From contig CM055062.1 in NCBI GenBank assembly GCA_029204045.2, positions 9,481,705-9,545,704 on the forward strand: DNA of 64,000 nt, written 5' to 3'. Below the pieces are notes generated by a model. That model searched no databases and was not told the DNA's origin. It saw only the letters and a program-made list of their open reading frames with translations. This document shows positions 55,371 through 64,000 of this stretch, in pieces. The position numbers and the translations under genes are program-made. The DNA is from Tillandsia leiboldiana (Eukaryota; Streptophyta; Magnoliopsida; Poales; Bromeliaceae). Position 1 is the stretch's first letter. Every line of letters starts with the position of its first letter.

Positions 55371-56021
55371 TTATTTCAAGGAAAGCATTCCAATTGCTTT
55401 ACGCAAATGAATAAAACGTTTTTGATCCAAAGGTTTTGTTAAAATGTCAGCTAATTGATCTTCAGTTGAAATGTAGGAAATTTGAAGAATATTTGATTCA
55501 ACTAGCTCTCTAAGAAAATGATATCTAAGTTCAATGTGTTTTGTTCTAGAGTGCAACACAGGGTTTTTTGAAATGTTTATAGCACTTGTGTTGTCACATA
55601 AAACAGTTACCGAAGTTGCTGAAATCCGGAAGTCGCTCAACACGCTTTTCATCCAAATAAGTTGAGTTGAACAACTACCCGCTGAGATGTATTCCGCTTC
55701 GGCAGTCGAGAGTGCAATGCAGTTTTGCTTTTTACTATGCCATGCAACAAGACAATGGCCAAGATAAAAACATGCACCACTCGTACTTTTCCGATCATCC
55801 ACAGATCCTGCCCAATCGGCATCTGAGTATCCAATAATATCTAACCTTGTTCCCATAGGATAACCAATTCCGAAGTTTACAGTTCCTTTGACGTACCGGA
55901 TGATCCGTTTCACCGCTTTCAGGTGACCATCCTTTGGTGCTGATTGATACTCGCGCAAATCCCCAACACTAAAGGATATATCCGGGCGACTAGCTGTGAG
56001 GTAAAGTAGACTTCCAATCAT
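55371..56021 (-). pseudogene. copia RNase H domain
   Basis: An open 216-residue frame starts MIGSLLYLTASRPDISFSV, the end of the reverse transcriptase connection. The RNase H follows with YSDADWAGSVDDRKSTSG, ALSTAEAEYIS and VLCDNTSAINISKNP carrying the acidic catalytic residues, then HIELRYHFLRE and the C-terminus LADILTKPLDQKRF. Length and motif order are normal for copia. It degrades the RNA strand during reverse transcription. It is separated from the rest of pol by a frameshift near 56021-56110, so it cannot be made as part of a polyprotein. Confidence 0.9.
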
Positions 56022-56108
56022 GCTGCGATAGAGTTTTCGTCTACATTATCACTAAGAGATTCACTTCCTAATCCCTTATTGACTAGTTCCCATAGGAGTA
56101 GGAAAATC

Positions 56109-56388
56109 TTAGAATCTTCTAATCCGAATTTCTTTACCAACTCCTTTGCGTACTTGGATTGACACAGATGTGATGCCTTCACCATTTTGTTTCACTTGCA
56201 ATCCAAGAAAGTATGTCAGTTCGCCCATCATGGACATCTCAAATTCGCTTTCCATGGTTTCTGCGAATTTAGAAGCATCATTATCCTTTGTTGCTCCAAA
56301 CACAATGCCATCGACATAGATTTGTGCAACAATGAAGTTATTTTGATAATGCTTCACAAAGAGAGTCCGATCTGCTCCCCCTCGAGTA
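56109..56388 (-). pseudogene. copia reverse transcriptase, second part with altered active site
   Basis: On the - strand the frame gives GGADRTLFVKHYQNNFIVAQ, IYVDGIVFGA and MSMMGELTYFLGLQVKQ, the palm and following part of copia reverse transcriptase. The catalytic motif expected as YVDD reads YVDG, so one of the metal-binding Asp residues is lost. The part before it is separated by the Cassandra fragment at 56397-56526, and a frameshift ends it near 56109. Confidence 0.85.
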
Positions 56389-56396
56389 TAGCCCTT

Positions 56397-56526
56397 GTCT
56401 TGTCACCCATCCTAGAACTACTCTAGCTCTAGCACGCTTAACTCTCATTTCCTCTTGATTTGCTACCATCCAAAATGCTATAGCCAGATTTAGTCCTATA
56501 TCGGACTAATCCTAATTCCGGGGGTG
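56397..56526 (-). mobile_element. Cassandra LTR fragment inside pol
   Basis: It contains GTCACCCATCCTAGAACTAC, TAGCACGCTTAACTC, ATGCTATAGCC and AATTCCGGGGGTG in the same order as the Cassandra LTRs at 42519 and 48858, but both termini are missing. An 8 bp direct repeat TAGCCCTT (56389-56396 and 56527-56534) flanks it. It splits the reverse transcriptase frame between LEKGYT and the next residues. Confidence 0.85.
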
Positions 56527-56534
56527 TAGCCCTT

Positions 56535-58403
56535 CTCCAAAAGGTGCTTTGTCAACCTTTCGTACCATGCTCGCGGTGCTTGTTTTAAACCGTAAAGAGC
56601 CTTTTTCAAACGAAAAACATGGTTAGGTAGTTTACAGTCTACAAAACCTTTCGGTTGAGCCACATAAACTTCCTCATTTAAAAACCCATTTAAAAACGCG
56701 CTCTTAACGTCCATTTGAAAGAGTTTTATTTTAAAGTGACAAGCAATAGCGAATAAGATACGAATGGACTCGAGTCTAGCTACAGGGGCGAACGTTTCAT
56801 CAAAGTCTATACCTTCTATTTGAGAGTAGCCTTGAGCAACTAAACGTGCTTTGTTCCTGATGATGGTACCATCCTCATTTTTCTTGTTCTTGAAAATCCA
56901 TTTAGTACCAATCACATTGTGTTGCTTTGGAGGCGTCGTTAATTCCCAGACTTTGTTGCGTTCAAACTGATGGAGCTCTTCCTGCATTGCTTCAATCCAG
57001 TAGTCATCCTGAAGAGCTTCATCGACGTTCTTTGGTTCGATCGTGGAAACGTAACATGCGAATCCACAAACCAACTGTCTCCGAGTTTTGACTCCTTCTT
57101 GTGGGTCTCCAATGATGTTTGATTCAGGATGATCCTTGGAGATGCGTAACGTTTGTTGTAATGGAGTACTCGGAGGTACATGAGATGATTCCTGCACATC
57201 AGATAAACTTGAAGAACCATTAGATGCATCATTAATATTGGAAGTATTATCATGAGAAGATGCATTTACAGGAGTATCATCATCAAGAGAGATATCAGGG
57301 GTAGATTTATCAGATGCAAAGTGAAAAGCTTCATCTACTTTAACATTTATAGATTCTACGATCGTCTTAGATTCCAAGTTAAATACCCGATATGCTCTAC
57401 TATTCGTAGAATACCCCAAGAAAATCCCTTCGTCACTTCGAGAGTCAAACTTTCCAAGATTTTCGCGGTCACGTAAAATGTAACATCGACTCCCGAAGAT
57501 ACGAAAATATTTGATGTTGGGTTTTCTACAACACCATAGTTCATATGGTGTATTTAACGTTCCCGGGCGCAAATAAACTCGATTAATAACATAGATTGCA
57601 GTGTTCACAGCTTCAGCCCAAAAATGTAGCGGTAAATTTCGGCTATGAAGCATAACACGTGCCATCTCTTGAACAACCCTGTTTTTGCGCTCGACAACAC
57701 CATTCTGTTGAGGTGTATAGGGTGCTGAGAATTCATGCTTAATGCCGTTGGAAGTGCAAAAATCAATGAATTTAGAATTTATGAATTCTCCACCTCTATC
57801 ACTTCTAACACGAATGATCTTTTCATTCTTTTCAATCATAATACGAAGGCAAATCTCGTGAAAAGAATCAAAAGTATCAGCTTTCTCTTTTAAAAATGCT
57901 ACCCATGAATACCGAGAGAAATCATCAACCAATAAGAAAATATACCATTTACCTCCCAAGGATGGTTGACGTGTTGGCCCCATAAGATCCATATGCAATA
58001 ATTCCAAGGGCCGTTTGGTACCGACGTGATTCAAGTTCTTGTGTGCAGTCCTAGATTGTTTTCCCTTTTGACAACCACCACACACAATGTTTTGATTAAG
58101 TGAAAGTTTAGGAACCCCCTTGACCACGTCTTTGTTCGAAATTCTAGCAAGTTCCTTAAAATTTATGTGTCCTAGCCTTTCATGCCAAAGTGTTTCATTA
58201 TTCAAAGAGGCTAAGTTACAATTTTCAGAAATTTTATTGGGAACAACATAACAATTGTTTTCAGATCTAACCCCTTTTAAAAAGAAAACATGATCCTTAT
58301 CAGTTACAATGCATTCAACAGATGAAAAATTAACAGAAAAACCATTGTCGCAAAGTTGACTGATACTAATGAGGTTAGTCTTAAGCCCATCAACAAATAA
58401 CAC
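56535..58403 (-). pseudogene. copia integrase and reverse transcriptase N-terminal part
   Basis: This is a long open frame on the - strand. A pre-integrase zinc motif (LWHERLGHIN ... CGGCQKGK, H-H-C-C) is followed by the integrase core with catalytic D (HMDLMGP), D (VRSDRGGEF) and E (TPQQNGVVERKN), then the copia-typical FRIFGSRCYILRDRE and a Ser/Asp/Asn-rich spacer. Reverse transcriptase begins with NKVWELTTPPKQ and continues GTKWIFKNKKNEDG, RNKARLVAQGYSQIEGIDF, MDVKSAFLNGFL and YGLKQAPRAWYERL. It stops at LEKGYT where the Cassandra fragment sits. The upstream junction with protease is frameshifted near 58403-58480. Integrase inserts the cDNA and reverse transcriptase copies the RNA, but this copy cannot do either. 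Confidence 0.92.
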
Positions 58404-58479
58404 ATTTTCAGAATCGGGCCATCTGGAATAGCTACTGTTCCTTTTCCAACAATTTTGGAAGACTGACCGTCTCCGAAAA

Positions 58480-59295
58480 CTACAAGTCCTCCGGAGATTT
58501 TCTCAAAATTTTGAAAACAGTTTTTGTCACCGTCATGTGACGGGAACAGCCGCTATCCAGATACCAAGACGAATTATCATATGCATGCAAGGAAATATTT
58601 GTAACAAGACAAGGGAAGATTTCACCTTTGCGTACCCAAACCTTTCGAGTTTTGGTGTACGTCGGAAGTGATTGTGAGGTTGATACCTTTGGTGAAAGCG
58701 TCTTGTTTGATCCATCGCTTTTCCTTGACGTCGTCGTCTTGTTTGATGAACTACCGAGGCTTTTTCCTTTTGAGTAATTTGCATTTGATTTCCGAGGAAT
58801 CACCCTTTTGGTAGTCGTTGCAAGAAGTGCTTGAGTTGACCGTTTGGCTCCCATCTTGCAATTTCTCCTTATGTGCCCTGCAGAATTACAACGAAAACAT
58901 ACCTTAGTGCTTGACAATCCCGAGGAGGGTGAAGTAGGCTTGTTGTCGTTGCTTGTCGTGAATTCCGGTGTCGGAGGAGGAGATACCGACTGAGGCACAA
59001 AGACTGTCCCAACCGAACTAAAATTGTCTTCAGTTCGATTGTATCCGAGGCCGAACTTGTTTGATTGACCAAGACCAAGAAGCTTATCCAACTTACTCCT
59101 TCCTGATGAAAATCGCTGCAAGTCATCCTTGAGTTGGAGAATGGTCTCTGTCATTTCCAATTTTTCCTGTCGAGCCTCGCCGTTGAGCTTCAAGAAGTAA
59201 TTCGCTTTGTTAACCATATCTATATAATTCTTCTCGAATTGCTCATTGGACTCTTGAAGGGAAACATTTGCTTTTATCAGATTATCCCTTTCCAC
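58480..59295 (-). pseudogene. copia gag C-terminal part and protease
   Basis: An open 271-residue frame starts in a coiled-coil-like stretch (ESNEQFEKNYIDMVNKANY, then LEMTETILQLKDDLQRF). It continues with a Pro/Ser/Thr-rich part, a second zinc knuckle CFRCNSAGHIRRNC (C-X2-C-X4-H-X4-C) and a Lys/Ser linker. The aspartic protease start WYLDSGCSRHMT follows, with the DSG active-site triplet intact. The frame is lost shortly after. A second knuckle and coiled coil in a long gag are features of Sirevirus elements. It is separated from the upstream gag by frame breaks at about 59300-59600. Confidence 0.88.
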
Positions 59296-59473
59296 TTCAA
59301 GATCGGTCGAGAGAGAAGTTACCCTTTTTAGTTTCTTCTTCGAGATCCTGCAATCTCCCTCTCAACCCCTTGTTTTGCTTAGCAGTTTCTTTGAATCCCT
59401 CAAAAGTTTATGGTAGGCTAGAGCAAAATCTTCACCTTCCGAATCATCCGATTCATTGTCCGTTGCATTCTTT

Positions 59474-60631
59474 TCAACAGTGGAGTTGGACAATGAGTCG
59501 GATGTACTTGCCATTAAGCACATGAAGGGTGAAGATGTGGACGCGTGGAACGCTGTTGCGGTTGTCTTCTTCATCACTTGACGATGACTCATTTGACGAT
59601 GAGGTGTCATCCCAAGTGACGGCTTGCATCGCCTTCTTCTTGGACAGATTCTTATTTGGACATTCCGTTGAGATATGGCCGTACCCCCGGCACTTGAAGC
59701 ATTGGACTTGTCCTTCTGTGCTTTTCTTATACTTAGAAAAACCCTCTTGCTTTCTTGACTTGTAACTTGAAGAACCCTTGCCTTTCTTCCACTTTCCGAA
59801 GGATGGAGTTTTGCTTGAATTACCCATTCGGAACTTTCGGCGAAACTTCCTTGTCAAGAGAGCGAGCTGCTTCTCAAAGTCCTCCATAGATAAATTCTCG
59901 TCATCGCCTGAGGAGGATGAATCCGTGTCTTCTTCTTTTGTTGTTTTCAAAGCATAACCTGAAGACTTAAAAGAGGATGCCTTTCCCGAAGAATAGTTAG
60001 TAGGAAATGTCATTTCATAAGTTTGTAAAGAACCAACTAATTCTTCTACACGGATTTCGTCCGGGTGTTTAATAGTTTCAATGGCTGTAACCTTGGAACG
60101 AAATCTTTCAGGAAGAGTTCTTAAGATCTTTCTTACAATTTTAAATTCTGGAATCTTCTCTCCCAAGTTAGCACATGAGTTTACGATGTCTTGCAATCGT
60201 GTGTAATAGTCTGTGAACGATTCATTTTCTGCCATGAAAATAGAGTCAAACTTGCTCGTAAGCATTTGCAGTTTCTGAATCTTCACAAGGTTAGTTCCCT
60301 CATGCGTAACTTGAAGAACATCCCAGATTTCTTTCGCAGTCTCACATGCCGAGACGCGAGAGAACTCTGTTTGTGATAAGGCATTAAATAAAGCATTTAT
60401 TCCCTTGCCATTGTAAGAAGATATATCAATCTCTTCCTTGGTCCACTTCGACCTAGGTTTGATGGTGCGAACATCACCAATAAATTCAGTTGGATTAGAC
60501 CATCCTAATTCAATTGATTGCCACACCCGTTCGTTGATGGAAATTAAAAAGGCTTTCATCCGTACTTTCCAGTACGCATAATTTGTTCCATCGAAGAACG
60601 GAGGTCTGTTGATGTTTCCACCTTCAACCAT
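59474..60631 (-). pseudogene. copia gag N-terminal part with CCHC knuckle
   Basis: It starts MVEGGNINRPPFFDGTNYAY at 60631, twenty bases after the primer site region. The gag fold is typical of DUF4219/UBN2 plant copia gags (YWKVRMKAFL, then EIWDVLQVTHEGT, KFDSIFMAENESFTDYY, RILRTLPERFRSKVTAIE). It has an acidic Ser/Asp stretch, a basic linker and a zinc knuckle CFKCRGYGHISTEC near residue 310. The reading leaves the true frame near 59590, where a neighbouring frame (59362-59610) continues. Gag assembles the particle that packages the element RNA. Confidence 0.9.
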
Positions 60632-60651
60632 TGTTTACAACCCTATTCCCT

Positions 60652-60662
60652 CTCTGATACTA
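60652..60662 (-). promoter_or_regulatory. Primer binding site of the Sirevirus-like element
   Basis: The - strand reads TAGTATCAGAG two bases after the 5' LTR end, one mismatch from the initiator tRNA-Met complement TGGTATCAGAG. Confidence 0.8.
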
Positions 60663-60664
60663 CT

Positions 60665-61317
60665 TGTTGGGTTATATGAATAATAGGATCTAAATAGGGG
60701 AAAAAACACCTAGAGGGGGGTGAATAGGTGTAAACCATAAACACTCAAAAATCTTTGCGATATAAAAACCCAATGCGGAAAAATAAATAACACGCAGAGA
60801 TTTTTACGTGGAAAACTCCAAACCGGAGTAAAAAACCACGGGACCGATAACACGGTGAAATCCACTAGAATTAAACACGTACAAGGTGATATACCGTACT
60901 CACAGACGACTCAACCTTTTCCATACGCTCCTAGTTGATCTTCTCCGCTCGCTCCACGACGCTTCTCGAATCCACGATGTGCGTCCAACGCCGAATCCAT
61001 GGCGTCCAACGTCGAGTCCACGACGTCCGACCGAATCCACGGTCTTCACCCAGTAGCACGCTTCGAATCCACGAACGTACCTCACTCCGAATCCACGAGA
61101 GCGGTTGCACCTTGAATCCACAAGGCCACGCGAGTCCACGCGCCGATTTTGGGGTAAATCGTTGTTTTTTGGATGGTGATGATCCGCCGAATACTTAGAT
61201 TAGAAATAGATCGGAAATACCATCTAAGTATTCATTGATTTGATTCTACTCAAAATGTGAGTATGAAAACCTAGAATCAAATCAATCAATATAGATGAAA
61301 AAACATAAGATCGAATC
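60665..61317 (-). repeat. 5' LTR of the Sirevirus-like element, inner part
   Basis: It is nearly identical to 50750-51398 (TGTTGGGTTATATGAATAATAGG.. through GATCGAATCT) apart from small indels. It is cut at GAATC by the Tekay-type LTR at 61318, so the U3 with its palindromes is displaced beyond the window. Confidence 0.9.
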
Positions 61318-61500
61318 TGTAGTGAACCGGAATTTTGGTATATAAATAAATGTAAATAAAGTCAGTATGAAATACTAGTGTTATAAAAGTTAGGGAAGTA
61401 AAGAACATTTGGACGCGAGTTGGGCCCAAATCGGGTTAAAATGGAGAGATCTAAAAATTTATTGGAGAAAGGGGGCCTAGATTTTTAGTGGAAAATTCAC

Positions 61501-61722
61501 AGTGTCGGAAAATTCCGAGAAAATTACGGGAGCCCCGTAAATATGTTTTAAGATCACAGAAAAAATTTCGCGTTGATCGGATGCCTGATAGTGAGAACGG
61601 GCTCCGCCAACAGTGTCGGAAAATTCTGAGAAAATTTGGGGAGCTTCGTAATTATGTTTTAAGACCACAGTAAAAATTTCGAGTTGATAGGATATCCGGA
61701 TTGTGAGAACGGGGTCCGCCAG
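61501..61722. repeat. Tandem duplication, 111 bp unit
   Basis: AGTGTCGGAAAATTC at 61501 recurs at 61612, followed by GAGAAAATT..GGGAGC..CGTAA.TATGTTTTAAGA.CACAG in both units. They are about 85% alike by eye. Confidence 0.85.
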
Positions 61723-62108
61723 CGATTCTGGATACAGCGAGGCTTTTGGGGACCCAGAATTGACCCAAACTGAAAATTTAAATTTTTTTGTGGTAAATTA
61801 AGCTGAAACGAAGCCGCCTGTCAAATTTGGACGGAAACGGACGAAAAATGGACAGAAACCGAAACAAAAACGGATTTTCTAAGCGGCGGCGACGCGCGGA
61901 TCGAGGCGCGCTTGCGTGCTGCGCAAGGCGTGCAGCAGGCGCTCCTGCGCGTGTCAGCGGGGGGCCGCCACATGGTGGGCCCCCATTGGGCCACCTCCCC
62001 TCCCTCCCTTTCTTTCCTTTTTCTCTTTCTTTTTTCTTTTCTTCTTCTTCCTTCTTCCGCGCAGACCCTCCCTCATTTCCTTTCTCTTCTTCTTCTCCAC
62101 CCGAGCCT

Positions 62109-62109
<1 letters not shown>

Positions 62110-62158
<49 letters not shown>
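62110..62158. repeat. (GA)n microsatellite
   Basis: GA repeats of about 48 bases follow a pyrimidine-rich stretch (61985-62110), which together give long Phe/Leu/Ser or Arg/Glu frames without meaning. Confidence 0.93.
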
Positions 62159-62159
<1 letters not shown>

Positions 62160-62395
62160 TGAGGAATTTTGTGGGGCTCGCGGGCGCACCGTGAATCTCG
62201 TGGAGCGCGCGAGGCGTTCCCAAAAGCCGATGGGCGGTGCGACTGTACGAGGTAACGTTATTTTTCGGTATTTTTGGGCACAATTTGTATGGTTCCTTTT
62301 TGGACATTAAATTTGACCCCGTGCCATTTTGCGTGTTAGGGACCGAGTTTTACTGTACCGTTGCTGCACGGACTGTCGTGGGTATTTTTGGCGCG

Positions 62396-62580
62396 TCTCA
62401 TTTTGCGTGCAAGTTGTAGAAAAATGCATCGTTTTGCGTGCCGACTGAAGTGTCGCTCACCGTTTTGCGTGTGGATTTTATTGACGCGCACCGTTTTGCG
62501 TGCAGATTTGGTGGACGTGCACCGTTTTGCGTGCGGACTCGAGGGAGGTGCACCGTTTTACGTGCAAGCTCGAGGGAACA
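62396..62580. repeat. Minisatellite with CACCGTTTTGCGTGC core, about 30 bp unit
   Basis: Six copies of the core lie near 62399, 62427, 62458, 62490, 62520 and 62550, spaced 28-32 bases. Some linkers share GGACTCGAGGGAGGTG. Confidence 0.9.
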
Positions 62581-63262
62581 AGTGGAATCGCGCGAAGAGC
62601 AATTGCAAGTGTCTACAAGCAATTGGAGACACCACAAGGTGGGGGATTCTGCCGAAATTGGGTGACCTCTCCCCTTGCTCCTTTGCTTTTTGATCTAGAA
62701 GCATGATAGTAGCCTGTTAGAGGCGTTAGGTAATTATGATTAAGATTGCATGTTTAGAGAAATACAGATGAAAAGTGCAACTGTTAGTTGCCAAAGGCAG
62801 ATGATATATCTGCATGTGTAGAGAAATTTAGAGGAAAAGTGATATTTATGATTTATCCAAATAGGGGATAAACTAGTATGTGTAGATGGACACAGATGGA
62901 AAATGCAACTGTTGGTTGCCAAAAAGGAGATAATTAATCTGCATGTCTAAAAGGAATTAGGGGAAAAATGCAATTCTTGACTTATCTAAATTGCTGATAA
63001 TTGCATGCATAGATGATAAATATTATTTTTATGATGGATATGAAAATAATTGCATGCGTAGAAATGAATAATTATGTGATGACTGTGATCATGTTAGGGT
63101 ACAACCCTAGGAATCATGTGACATAAGGGAACAGAACTTGTTGGTAGTAAGACTAGGAGAAAATCTAGTTTAGGGGTTTGACGAGTGACATTGAACTAGG
63201 AGCTATCCTAGGATTGGACGAGTGGCATTGTCTTAGGGGATAACCTAAGGACACTGGATAGA

Positions 63263-63490
63263 GTGATCAACATAGAGTCAAGGAACTCTAGGATGAGTAT
63301 GACATGGAACTTAGGTAAAGGGGACCTAAGGTGAACTAGTGATCAACATAGAGTCAAGGAACTCTAGGATGAGTATGACATGGAACTTAGGTAAAGGGGA
63401 CTTAAGGTGAACTAGTGATCAACATAGAGTCAAGGAACTCTAGGATGAGTATGACATAGAACTTAGGTAAAGGGAACCTAAGGTGATCCA
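63263..63490. repeat. Three tandem copies of a 76 bp unit
   Basis: GTGATCAACATAGAGTCAAGG starts at 63263, 63339 and 63415, exactly 76 bases apart, with only one or two differences between units. Confidence 0.95.
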
Positions 63491-63509
63491 GAGGAGTTTA
63501 AACTCACAG

Positions 63510-63620
63510 ACAGGAAATTAGAGTCAGTGTAACTCTAAGATAAAAGTGGAACAGGAGATTAGAGTCAGTGTAACTCTAAGCTAAAAGTGGAACAGAAAAA
63601 TAGAGTTAAGTTAACTCTAG
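63510..63620. repeat. 41 bp tandem repeat, about 2.7 copies
   Basis: ACAGGA(A/G)ATTAGAGTCAGTG starts at 63510 and 63551, with a weaker copy at 63592. Related TAGAGTCAAGGAACTCTA palindromic words occur in the preceding 76 bp array. Confidence 0.88.
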
Positions 63621-64000
63621 GATTCAGTGAGGAATCAGGAAAGTGGGATAAGATCCCAAGGTTAAAGAAATTAAACAAATATAACCCTAGAAAGTCATAG
63701 GGTGTCTGGGCGAATGGACAATAACTTTAACTTCAATTTGAGTTAAATAAGTGAAGGTGAAATGTTAAGAGTCCAGGAGACTCTCAAGTTATCCTTATGG
63801 CGAGACCTAGGATAAGAGGTAAATTATTGAAAAAAGGCAAAGTTTAAAAGCAAGCTAAAAGTGGCTAAAAGGTATAAAGAAAATGTAAATGGCGCCTTTG
63901 AATTTGAGACTCGTCAAGTGGAGCAGGACTCTCTGGGCAGTGACCCGTTGGACGAGGTACTTTCGAAAGGCTTAAAGTGAAAGCAAAGAGCTAAATGCTC

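Larger units (their letters stand above)
50750..61317 (-). mobile_element. Sirevirus-like Ty1/copia element, degraded, with extra gene
   Basis: On the - strand: truncated 5' LTR 61317-60665, primer site, gag, second knuckle and protease, integrase, reverse transcriptase, RNase H, an extra coding region, purine tract and 3' LTR 52079-50750. The left target is CCAGC and the right side lies past the window. Gag and pol are split by frameshifts and a Cassandra fragment. Two zinc knuckles, a long gag, palindrome arrays in the LTR and an additional region after pol fit the Sirevirus lineage of plant copia elements. The LTRs agree closely over the shared 650 bases. Confidence 0.85.
61318..64000 (+). 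mobile_element. Tekay-type LTR, + strand, continuing past the window
   Basis: It starts TGTAGTGAACCGGAATTTTGG at 61318 directly inside the copia LTR (target GAATC). The first bases match other Tekay-type LTR starts. It contains a 111 bp tandem duplication, a GA microsatellite, a 30 bp minisatellite, and 76 bp and 41 bp tandem repeats. No coding region is recognisable up to the window end. Confidence 0.7.

Noticed and set aside
61912..62310. A 132-codon frame with Phe/Leu-rich and Arg/Glu-rich parts
   Set aside because: It is a product of a pyrimidine tract followed by (GA)n in an LTR.
63263..63490. A CRISPR-like array
   Set aside because: The 76 bp units are contiguous with no spacers, and the setting is a plant LTR.

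Overview
This window is a plant nuclear heterochromatin-type segment made almost entirely of nested transposable elements. It holds angiosperm Ty1/copia and Ty3/gypsy chromovirus sequence, Cassandra (5S-bearing) and other TRIM elements, hAT transposase remnants, Helitron ends, foldback MITEs, and long (TA)n, (ATT)n and (GA)n microsatellites. A run of ten N at 50605-50614 marks an assembly gap. The many very long LTRs of the form TGTAGTAACC...GGGGCGTGACA suggest a monocot with many Del/Tekay chromoviruses (pineapple-like is a weak guess). I see no convincing host protein-coding gene.

Left block (about 1-32600). After AT microsatellites, a worn solo LTR (852-1733) and a solo LTR with a near-perfect target duplication (2583-6290), a Helitron 3' end (to 7026) abuts an eroded hAT transposase gene on the + strand. 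That gene is cut by a solo LTR (7358-30540, target duplication CAATT). The solo LTR is itself cut twice. One cut is a second solo LTR (7699-23617), which contains a complete but deleted Del/Tekay element (8460-23259, CTCTA) with 4.7 kb LTRs, one of which carries a further solo LTR (13038-15760, TTCGA). The other cut is a Tekay-like solo LTR (24946-29349, GTCCA). The hAT gene resumes at 30541, is cut again by a partial Cassandra, and ends near 32200.

Middle block (33047-47817). A short copia element keeps LTRs, gag and protease remnants but has lost integrase and reverse transcriptase. Next comes a reversed Helitron end at 35860, then a 1.8 kb solo LTR (36081-43892) that holds a strange composite insert (36709-42695, target duplication AACTA). 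The composite joins a Tekay-type LTR piece, a full-length initiator tRNA-Met copy including CCA, a TRIM LTR, a TRIM internal region and a Cassandra LTR. A Tekay solo LTR (37569-42036) lies inside it. A second TRIM, a dispersed four-copy repeat and a row of foldback MITEs follow.

Right block (47818-64000). A + strand Tekay-type LTR carries a solo Cassandra LTR (48858-49033, CCCGC) and is cut by a Sirevirus-like copia element read on the - strand (50750-61317). Its gag, protease, integrase, reverse transcriptase and RNase H are recognisable but broken. Between RNase H and the 3' LTR it has an extra sense-strand coding region with its own apparent promoter and 5' UTR intron. The same palindrome family (GATCCGGATC) is arrayed upstream of that promoter and of the LTR promoter. 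The 5' LTR of this element is cut by another Tekay-type LTR (61318 to the window end).

All reading was by eye. Family names rest on remembered protein motifs and terminal structures, and identity estimates are approximate.
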